From Hypomesus transpacificus (taxonomy: Eukaryota > Chordata > Actinopteri > Osmeriformes > Osmeridae): 64,000 nt of DNA. The position numbers and the translations under genes are program-made. The notes beneath the pieces are model-generated. The model was not told the DNA's origin. It ran no database searches and saw nothing but the letters and a program-made list of their open reading frames with translations. Location of the stretch: contig NC_061067.1 of the NCBI RefSeq assembly GCF_021917145.1, forward strand, positions 825,383-889,382. Direction: 5' to 3'. Positions 28,641 to 38,169 of the stretch are shown piece by piece; the first letter of the stretch is position 1, and the number at the start of each line of letters is the position of its first letter.

Positions 28641-31011
28641 ACGGGCCAGGTCAGGATTTACACCCATTCCGTCATCAGACTCCTGCTGAACCACCTGAGG
28701 CCCACTGACCCGGAGCTGGCAGGACCCCTGCAGAACCAGGCACTGACCTAGACCCGGCCACGCCTTCCATACACACAATTATATTCAATACATCGTTCAC
28801 CGCATGCATATTACACATTACATTTAATTGTAAGGGACCATTGTTTATGTAAACCTCTCACACACCAGGTATTACTCTCCTATTTTGCTTTCCCGTTCCC
28901 TCGCACTGTCTCTTTCCTTCCCCTTCCCTCATTCTGTACCTCACTCTCTCCTTCTTTACCCTGATGAAGAAAGTGTTTAGTCCGTCTCTTCATAAACGGA
29001 GTGACTAAGTTCAGTTGAGTTATGGATTTCAATAAGTATTATCAATCTGCAGATTGGGAGAGAAAACCAGACCTCTGACAATAAATAACAACACAACACC
29101 AGGCTTAGGTCTCAATCAAGTCTCTCTCCGCTCTGAAGGCCGGAGGACCATCTTTTATAGGGCACAAGAATGTAAACATAGATAGTGACAGTCAGGCAGT
29201 AATGACGTTACAACAGTCTCAGAGAAAGAGATTCACAGCTCCCAACACATGACCACTCAGACTAGAGAGTTCATAGTTGGAGCTCCTCTTGTAGCCATGA
29301 CAAGGAACATTTAGCCAGCACTTTTTCTTGACCCCGAACATCTATTAACCCTGACACGTAGACACAATCTATTCTTAATAATAGCATACATGAGAACATA
29401 CTAACTAGAATCCAATGACTAGTTCTATTGATTAGTGAATAATGTACGCACACAGGAAATCGCAATTTCTTCCACAACCCCCCCCTTCTCTCGTGTTCCC
29501 TCCATTAGGATGCAGGTACAGGCAGGGGGGGCTCCAAGGGGGGGCATTGGGGGGCAATGTCTCCCCAAATGGAATGCTGTGCCCCTTCAAAAAATGATTT
29601 TGTTAAAGTATAAATAAGAAAGTCACTGACTGTCCACATGCCATGATAATTCATTCACTTTCTTTTTCTCTGGGAGGTACTATTGTTTTCTATGTGTAGC
29701 ACACACACATTCAAACTAGTTATTCTGGTGTCTCAGTCAGTCACACAGATACAATAATAAATATAGCTGCAAGCAGCAATGTGGTGGCCAAGCAGGTCAG
29801 ATGACCCAGAAGAAACTTTCGACATCTAGTGACTGCGGTTTACCTGGCTTTCTTTGCAGTGGCTTATAGTCTCGCTAAACAGAGAATCAGAGACATGACA
29901 AGCTTGTCAGCTTTGGCTGGATTTGAACCTCTGACGTTGCCAGGACACCAATTTAACCTAGTGAGCTATTCTCAGTGCTGGAAATCAGATTTCAGTGACT
30001 GCGTAAAAATATAAAGAATTTTTCCTGTGGCAAGCGGTTGTCAGATTTGTCCCAAGTTTAAACAGCTGTAATTCAGTCCTATATTTTGATATGTCAATGT
30101 GATTGTGGTCTGAAGATAATCTGTGTAAAAGTTGGTGAATATTTGATACATTTTGAGTAGGACAAAAACGTTTTATTAATTAATGAAAATGGCGGCATCA
30201 ATTTGGCTGGTATCACAAGTTAACATGTGTCAGACATGGGATCGCCCCCCTAGAGGTTAGAGGACACATATCTGTAAAGCACAATAAATCTGACTCTTCT
30301 TGAGTATAGATCCCCTGAGATTGAAACATTATCATTACCATTATGATTATACTGTTAGACAGCTACTGTGGCATACCTGGCTTCACTAAACAGATAAACA
30401 AGTATCCTGACATGCGTGATGACTTTGGCTGGATTCGAACTTATGACCTTACACTTCAGAGGAACCCGTCTTATCCCAGTGAGCTATTCTCAGTGCAAGG
30501 AATTACTGTGTTCAGTTACTATGTAAAAAAAAGTAAGCCGTTTTTCCTGTGGGAAGCGTTGTCAGATTTGAACCAAGTATAAAAAGTTGTAATTCAGTCA
30601 TATTTTGACAAATCGAGGTGATTGTAGTCTGAAAATGATTTGATTACATGTCCATGAAAATAGGAGCAACGGCAAACGAGGAGTTCAAAAAAGTATGTTT
30701 TTATGAAAATTCCAAATGGCCGACGCCCAAAATGGTGGACACGGGACAATGTGATATATTTCGACTTGGTATGCCACGTAGAATCAGAAGAGACCAATCT
30801 TGTGATTTATGACAAATCTGTTCAGAAGTTATGATGCAAGAAATCCGATGCACTGGCTAGATGTAGATTCACTATATCTACAAAGCACAATAAATCGGAT
30901 TCTTCATGAGTATAAATCCCCTGAGAATGAAACATTATCGTGGCCATTATGATTATACTGCTCGACAGCTACTGTCACATACCTGGCTTCACTAAACAGA
31001 TAAACCAGTAT

Positions 31012-31105
31012 CATGACATGCCTGAGACTTTGCCTGGATTCGAACCTACGACCTTGCACTTCAACGGAGCCAGTCTATCCCAGTGAGCCATTATCAGCAC
31101 TGGGA
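31012..31105 (-). repeat. tRNA-like module of a repeat family (best of three copies)
   Basis: On the minus strand the sequence contains tggctcactgggata, a box A-like segment, and ggttcgaatcc, an exact box B, with tRNA-like spacing. Related copies lie at about 29900-29985 and 30420-30500. They head blocks of the long composite repeat, which suggests a tRNA-derived SINE or a composite element. They do not fold into a complete tRNA that I can support. Confidence 0.6.
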
Positions 31106-32756
31106 ATTGCTGTGTACAGTTACTGAATACAAAAAGGAAGCCGTTTCTCCTGTGGCATGCATGGTCAGATTTGGCCGGATTTTAAACAGCTGTAATTCAG
31201 TCATATTTTTACATGGCAAGGTGATTGTGGTCTGAAGATAATCTGTGCCAAATCTGGTGAATATTGGATACATTGTGTAGGAGTAAGGAAAAAAGTTTTA
31301 TTCATTCATTCAAAATGGCGGCCTCATCAATTCGTCTGGTATCACGCGTTAACATGCATCAGACGCGGGATCTCCTAAGATATCACGAGACATAGGAATT
31401 GCTTAAATACGCCAAACAAATCAACAGTTATTGGTCAAAACACAATCCTACCTATTGTAATGCCCCCTAGAGGTCAAATGACACTACCTGTCTCAAACCT
31501 CTTAATAAGAGGGCCTTGAGTCCATACACCAAGTTTGGAGTCAATGCATCAAAGCTTGGCTAAGATATACCTCACTTCCTTTTTCCGGATCAGTTGCTCA
31601 ATTTGATTGGCTTTAACTAACAAACGGTTGCAGAAATCAAAACGCCATGTGATGTCTTTTGTGAGGCTTGGTCTGAAGATAAATGGTGCCAAATTTTTGC
31701 CTATTGCAGCGCCACCTAGGGGTGAAATGGCATGGCCTATTTTGGACTTCTTTAGAACAGGGTCCCTAGTCCCTATACCAAATGTGTTGTCAATGCAGTA
31801 AAGAGGTGCTGAGATATGACCTCACTTCTTTTATGGTGGCTTGGTTGACGACTTTGATTGGCTGATGACTTTGATTGGCTGTTCCAGTCAAAAAGTGTAG
31901 AAAATCAAAAAAACATGTGATGTCTTTTGTGAGGCTTGATCTGAAGATAAATGGTGCCAAATGTTGCTGATTGCAGCGCCACCTAGAGGTGAAATGGCAT
32001 GACCTATTTTGGACCTCTTTAGAACAGTGTCCCTAGTCCCTATACCAAATTTGGTGTCAATGCAGTAAAGAGGTGCTGAGATATGACCTCACTTCGTTTA
32101 TGGTGGCTTGGTTGACGACTTTGTTTGGCTGTTCCAGTCAAAAGGTTTAGATAATCAAAAAAACATGTGATGTCTTTTGTGTGGCTTGGTCTGAAGATGA
32201 TCTGTGCCAAATTTGGTGAAGATTGGACAAACCTTATAGGAGAGGTAGCGAAAAAACGTTATATTCAAAATGGCGGCCACATCAATTCAGCCACATCAAT
32301 TTGATTTGATGTGGCTGTATATAACAAACGGTTGCGAAAATCAAAGCTCCAGGGGATAATTTTTGTGAGGCTTGGTCTGAAGATCATCTGTGGCAATTTT
32401 GAAGAAGATTCGACAAGAATTGTAGGAGGAGTAGCGAAAAAACGCTTTTCCTTTACATTCAAAATGGCGGAGAATCTATAGAACTGGGTATGATGTCATA
32501 GAGTGCGTTGAACTCGTCTTGATCCAGGGAATCCAACGATACCTCATTTTGGACAATGGGGCATATGGTTTAAAAGTAACATGTGTAAACACACTTTCAA
32601 CTTTGACCCATTGGTGGCGCTAGATGGTTGGAATGGGAGACATGAAACTTGGTGAAATTGATGAGGGGACTGGTCCCAAATAGTGTGCCAAAATTCACAA
32701 CTTCTGACCAATTGGTTCTAGGGGCTGCCATAGACTCCCATGGCAGAAGAAGATGT

Positions 32757-32787
<31 letters not shown>

Positions 32788-32844
32788 GAATACGTAGAAA
32801 CACTTAATGTCAATTCCCAGTGTATCTCTCTGTCTCCATGCCAG

Positions 32845-33146
32845 TGGATTAGGGTGTCGTTTCCTTCACTTCCACAAGGGGGAGTGTCAGACTGACCAAT
32901 ATCTGGATGGATGCCCCGTTGACAAACCTCTGACAAATCAAGTGAGTTAAAACTGCAAACCTTTTTTTATTTATTCTTAATTTCCACTTTGTAACCCTCT
33001 CTCCTTCCCTGTCCATCCTTCATGGCTCTGTTTCTCTGTTTCCTCCTCAGAGTGAGTGCTGGACAGAAGACAATGAGAGAGTGATGGGAGAAGAGGACTT
33101 ACAGGACCTGAAAAGAGTTTACTTAAAGTTGTTATATACCAAATAA
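32845..33146 (+). CDS. Two phase-matched 3' exons of an unrecognised gene or pseudogene
   Basis: Exon A 32845-32941 (acceptor ccatgccag, donor gtgagt) and exon B 33051-33146 (acceptor ctgtttcctcctcag, stop TAA) join in phase 0 and leave an open frame of about 63 residues. Exon A is Cys/His-rich (CRFLHFHKGEC, then DGCPVDK). Exon B is acidic and then basic, ending LKRVYLKLLYTK. The intron is 109 bp. I recognise no family. Exon A has a damaged inverted relative at about 35085-35180, so the segment has been duplicated. No earlier exon could be identified upstream because the sequence there is repetitive. It may be the tail of a lost or degraded gene. Confidence 0.4.
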
Positions 33147-33149
33147 GAT

Positions 33150-34843
33150 TTTTTGAAAGCATTAATTGTTGTCCAATTGTCTTCATGGGTTGATGCTGGC
33201 ATGAGGCTGGCTTTTTGAGCCAGATTAAGTTGTAAACAGCGTTCGTTTGACCACATGACCAACATCCATACTGTGACTAAATGGAGTTAGATTAAGTAAA
33301 GTTCGGGAGGAAGATGGCACACCAAGACTCCTCCTTTTCTCCAATAAACTAATACGCATCAACCCATATATCAGCCCGTATACCTCTGACGGAACTTGCA
33401 AGACCACGTCTGTTACATGTTCATCCCCTAATCACACACTCATCCTCCCAGGACCCCAGGCTCGGCTCTGCTACCAGCCTCCTACACCATCAGGCTCGGC
33501 TCTGCTACCAGCCCTGCTTCAATAAAAGCTATCTATTCAATCTATGGTGTGATTACTAAACTTGTGAAAAAGGTGATCAATTCCTCAATGCAAAGTATTT
33601 GTCAACATAAACTGACTGAATCACTGTCTCCAATGTGTGTTGAACATGTGGGTGCTGTATCCTTATCCTTGAACAGTGTTCTGGTCATGCCGGATCCTTT
33701 TGTGATGTGTGTGATTGCAGTTCTCTCAGGTTTACCAAGTAAACATACACAGGTTCTCACTGGTACTAGGCGTGTTGTGGAAAAGTCTGATGCTCACCAG
33801 CCACAATGAATAATCGTCAGCTGCCCATAAGTGTGCAGCCCAGCATATCTTACAACTTGTGGTTTTTGAAAAGAAGTGACCACATTCCATTCTTTCATCC
33901 AAAAAACTGCATTTGAAGTAATGTTCTTTCATTTATTTTATTGGCCATGTTAAAAAAGAAACTGTTGTCATACAATCTAACTGCTAATATGATTACACAC
34001 ACACAATCATGTTTGAATATGACAAATTTCTGCATCGACAAATTAGGATGAAAACATGTTCCCAGATTTAAAATTGTAACAAATCAAGTAACAAAGACTG
34101 AAACAACCAGTGACTGGAGGGAATCAGGTCTACTTGAAGACGTAGATCACTTTTAAATCAGAAAGGTTCAATGGGAGCATGGTGGTATATGTTCTCCTGC
34201 AGGCTCGTCAGTTCCAGTTGTCCTCCATTGCAAGGCAGCTCCTCAAACACCTTCAGGTGAAGATGGTCTTCTAACCCAACATAGACCTAGAACAGAAAAC
34301 GATATGTTTGAGGAGGTAGGTAAGCTACGGGAAATATGACACAACACGCATCCTATTCAGATCATAAACTGCACGTCTCCTTACCTTAATGTAGTAGTTT
34401 GTACCGGCCACAACCTGCATCCTGTAGAATTCCGCAGTATAGGTTGGAAATTTATTTCCGGTCTTCTTCTCTACTTGCCACTTAATCTGTGCGTATAATA
34501 CAGGTAACAGGTTATTGATATTGGGCCCATTGCAGTCTGTGCAGTAATAATAATAGGCTCAGATACTATCTATTCAAAGAAGATTCAGGGAACTAATGGA
34601 TTTTATTAAAGACACGGGACCAGGACGAAAGTAAATTGTTAACTTACCTTATCACAAATCTTTTGGATTTCAGGTGTTGCAGGTTCCTGCTTTGATAGTC
34701 CCCCACATACAACATCCATTTTTGCTGAATAAGGAATAACGACAGAAGACGACAAGATTAAATGATGGGAGAGAAAGATGCTGCTTTTATTTGTTTCCCT
34801 GACCTGGGAGTTCCGTTTTGGTAGCGATCACATGACCATGAGG
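33150..34843. repeat. Duplicate of the mix23-3'/cystatin segment
   Basis: The segment matches 23800-25270 in order and orientation: the intergenic part (agattaagttgtaaacagcgttcg...), the (aca)n patch, cystatin exons 3, 2 and 1 and about 120 bp of promoter. It is interrupted at about 33290-33550 by unrelated sequence that carries an aataaaagct signal and may be a solo LTR. The match stops at 34843. Confidence 0.85.
34158..34719 (-). CDS. Second cystatin B-type gene (local duplicate)
   Basis: Three exons (minus): 34719-34648, 34486-34385, 34286-34158; 100 aa, all splice sites and phases intact. Like the first copy it is a cytosolic family 1 cystatin with the N-terminal Gly pair (VCGGLS), [11 protein letters not shown] and a C-terminal PIEPF. 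It differs from copy one at many residues (exon 2 starts IKWQVEKKTG instead of [10 protein letters not shown]; the second loop is LPCNGG), yet keeps the inhibitory segments and an open frame, so it is probably functional. The AATAAA pair near 33930-33942 (minus) is also kept. Confidence 0.88.
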
Positions 34844-35055
34844 GTTTATTTGGAACAGCCAAATTGCACAGCCTACATTCACCATCCATCACTGAAACAA
34901 GTTTATCCTGTTTTGAACATGTACAGCACAATTTTCCATAGAATTCTAGGAAGCCTGGGTCCTTTATACAGTGTAACAGTTCAGAGGATTTTAGTCACAC
35001 AGGTGGGTTGCCTATCGACCTGTTGTAAAAAAAGAAACATCTTCAGAGACACACA

Positions 35056-35086
<31 letters not shown>

Positions 35087-35350
35087 TGACCTCTCTGCTC
35101 AGATTGGAGAAGAAACGAATGAAGGAATGACACCCTAACCCACTGGCATGGAGACAGAGCGATACACTGGGAATTATTATTGCATCTGTGTGACTGAGAC
35201 CAGAGTGCAGCTGTGACCCCCAGAACCACAGACACTGTAGGCTCTGTACTTCTGACCCCCAGGACCACAGACACTGTAGGCTCTGTACCTCTGACCCCAG
35301 GGATGGCAGAGGGATGGACAGGGGTCACACTGAGGTCAGCGGTCAAGTTC
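34844..35350. repeat. Inverted copies of rhodanese-intron and unknown-exon segments
   Basis: 34850-35015 is the reverse complement of about 26040-26205, the region around the alternative rhodanese start (the copied start reads tgatggatggtgaatg). 35085-35180 is an inverted, diverged copy of the flank and first bases of 32845-32941. A (CA)n run lies at 35048-35085, and 35215-35300 holds a short direct repeat of about 46 bp (ccaggaccacagacactgtagg). Confidence 0.75.
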
Positions 35351-36607
35351 TGCTCAATTATCAAATTACTGGGGGAAAGAAAGTAGGCTATTTAATAAAT
35401 GTAATGTAGGAATATCTGTCAAAAGGCATAAAAGACATGGTAACACAGGTGCATTGGTAAAATTGCCTTGGGCACTTCACTTCCTTGGGAAATTCTTCAG
35501 AATGTTTAGGGTTACTAGAAATACAATGCCCTTGCCTGGGTTTCCAATGAAACAACTTTAAGTAAACAGTTCCTCACTCCTCTCTGACTCCTTTATCGAC
35601 TGTAATGGATCAGTTATGATCCTTATTTCATGTTGTAAATAGGTTACTGCAACCTGTTTACTGGCACATTTACATTTATCCATTAGCAGACGCTTTTATC
35701 CAAAGCGACTTCCAAGAGAGAGCTTTACAAAAGAGCCTAGGTCACTGATCATAACAACGAGGTAGTCCCAAACATTGCAAGCAGCCAAAACATGAAGCAT
35801 ACATTGTGAAAAAACTAAACAAGTGCCAAAGGTAAGACCCATAAGAGCATTCAGTTATACAAGTTGCAAATTAAAACAACATGAACCACAAAAAGTGCAA
35901 GACTGTACTTGTAGAAGAACAATCAACATTATAAAACAATTGATTTTTTTCCGACTTAAATAGCTGTTTCTGATTGGATGAGAGACGTTCCATGAGTTGA
36001 ATTATCTGACAACAACCCACTCTGACTTTTCACTCCAATAATAAATCACTCCGCGATTAAACATTCGCGTTGATACAAATAAGTAACCATGACAACGGGG
36101 ACGAGTCAAAGCCTCCATTTACAATTTTGAAATACTTTAACAAGCTAACTTGTATTTACAACAATGAGTGACTTCGATATTTATTATAACGTATTTGAAA
36201 AATGTTTCTTTTCAGAATGTACTGTGTCAGTGTCACGTAACCGCTCATCTCACATCCCATTCTCTATTCACCTCGATAGTCAATCTCCTTGCGGCCGACA
36301 TGACAGCAGTAGCAGCAACTCTACACATGGCCAATTATTTTCTTCTTAAAAATCTTGATTTTGGGAAAATGACATGGCTCGATAGCTGGCTAGTCTTGTC
36401 GTTAAACATACTGTCAAATTATAATTACAGTTTGGAGAAAATGTCAACTTTGATGCGGTCATCTCACATTCATTTGCTATTCAACTCGCTCCACAGGCTG
36501 CGGCCGTACTGTACTAGCCTAGTAGTCTGAACAAATGCTCACCCTTACCCAAGACAGCCTAGAGTCTAGTTTGGGGGGCTCTGTTATCTGCTGACAAAGA
36601 CTACTAA
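35351..36607. other. Intergenic DNA left of the retroelement
   Basis: It contains a repeat tail at 35668-35830 (same family as 2340-2480). The rest is unassigned; short open frames at 36164-36530 show no recognisable features. Confidence 0.5.
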
Positions 36608-37709
36608 TGTTAAGGATAGTGTAAACTGGGTGTTGAGAGGAAGAATGATACATGGTTAAGCATCGGACCAAGTTATTTGTAGTTTAATTAGTAATGATGC
36701 AATCACAAGATACACAATGAAAACAATACACCAAGATGTCCGTAGTCTAGTACAATGAATCAGTCGATGATGCAACAGCAGTCATCCCACCAAAACAGAG
36801 TATAAGATTAGAACGAACGAAGGCCTTCGTTGAGAAAGTGGTCGTGACAGAATATCAGAGAAAGTTCTGCCCCTCCCAAGTTCTGTCTCCCCGCCCTTGG
36901 GAGACAGATCTTGTACTCCCCAGAGAGGGAGGTCTGGTGAGTGGCCATTGGTCAGGAGACCTTGGGGTGGCTATTGTTAACCAATTAAATGTCCAGGGCG
37001 TTCATGCTGGCGCAAGGTGGGCAGTCCACGGACCTGGTGATGTTAGGAGAGGGAGGGGGCAGAGAAGACCCACAGGTCTGGTGTTGTTCAGGGAGGGGGG
37101 TGGACAAGACCCACAGGTCTGATGCAATCCAAGGGGGGGGGGGGGGTTTGAGTTCTCCAGAGTTGAGAGCAGGTCATCTCGAGGTCCTGATGATATACGG
37201 GGTGGGGTCTTCAAGGGGAAGGGGAGAGGGTAAGACCACTCCTAGGTCAGATGATGTAAAGGGGCAGATGGGCTCCAAGGAGAAGGGGAGCATCCAGTGA
37301 GAAGGGGGGGGGGGCAGGGTCTCCAGGGGAAGGGGGCATATTATCCATAGTAAGAACTGTCCGGTCTGACTCGTCCTGAAGCAGAGAAGAGTTATGTTCC
37401 CAGCATCACCTTATCTCCCAAGTTGACACTTTTACTCCCATGAGCTGACTAGCTCATTGTGCTCACACCAGTCCCTGAGCGTCACGAACTCGCCTCCCAA
37501 GTCAGTTTGCCTGACATCTGCATTCTTGTCCACACACCAAAGTTACATTTCAATGTTTCTTATCTGTTACTTTATTAAATCAATTGATCACATTCAATAT
37601 TTGTATCTTAGTTATTAGCATTACAAAACATGTGTGTTTACATATTCATATTAGATATTGATTGGTATAGCAGCATTGATCAGCAGTATAATGCTATCAT
37701 TCCCTCACA
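36608..37709 (-). repeat. 3' LTR of the retroelement
   Basis: On the minus strand it begins TGTGAGGG and ends CTTAACA. An AATAAAG lies on the minus strand at about 37571-37577. It contains several G-runs (plus strand, 37100-37320). It appears identical to 45764-46865. Confidence 0.95.
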
Positions 37710-38110
37710 ATCCCTCCTTTGACACCACTATGTGGTGTCAACATTAAAACTGGATATTTTAAAGTTTCATGGATCCCTCCTTTCACACCCTCTAAAGGGT
37801 GTGACTACACAAATGTAAAATATTATGAACCTGTGTGAGCAAACAATGGAGGTTAGTTCAGATGAGCAATAAGAAACAGTCAGTCAGATTACAGGAAGAT
37901 ATATATAATTTTTTTTTTTTTTTTCACTAGAACTCACCCTCCTTTCACACCCTCTAAAGGGTGTGACGACCATATCGTACGATCAGTCAATCTGTTAAAC
38001 AGAACATTAAAAGAGTCAATACATGTAGAAAGAAACTGTTAATTCGGACAGGATATTTTAAAGTTTTCTTGGAATCCCTCCTTTCACACCCTTTAAAGGG
38101 TGTGACAACT
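37710..38110 (-). repeat. Four hairpin plus polypurine modules upstream of the 3' LTR
   Basis: Perfect inverted repeats lie at 37720-37740, 37783-37804, 37945-37966 and 38084-38105 (9-bp arms, the last a 22-bp perfect palindrome). On the minus strand each is directly followed by the polypurine run AAAGGAGGG. The copy nearest the LTR is the expected polypurine tract (37710-37719). Its arms differ from the others at three positions, and each change is matched on the other arm. A 25-bp flank (ggatattttaaagtttt-like) is also repeated beside copies two and four. Confidence 0.9.
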
Positions 38111-38169
38111 AACACAAAATTTAAAATATCCCGTTAAGGAACACAATGCTTAGAACGATAATAATGAGA

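Larger units (their letters stand above)
28251..32840. other. Repeat-rich region with no supported gene
   Basis: Apart from the minisatellite at 28430-28640, 29750-32760 is one composite repeat domain. Segments of about 270 bp repeat one after another (31640-31860 and 31915-32130 are near copies: gtgatgtcttttgtgaggctt, gcgccacctag, ggtgctgagatatgacctcac). Larger units of about 550 bp repeat at 29.76-31.35 kb. A (AAT)n run lies at 32757-32788. A SINE-like tRNA module recurs three times and is listed separately. Confidence 0.65.

Noticed and set aside
36164-36530. Two overlapping plus-strand frames of 61 and 120 codons
   Set aside because: No splice context, domain or composition that supports a gene.
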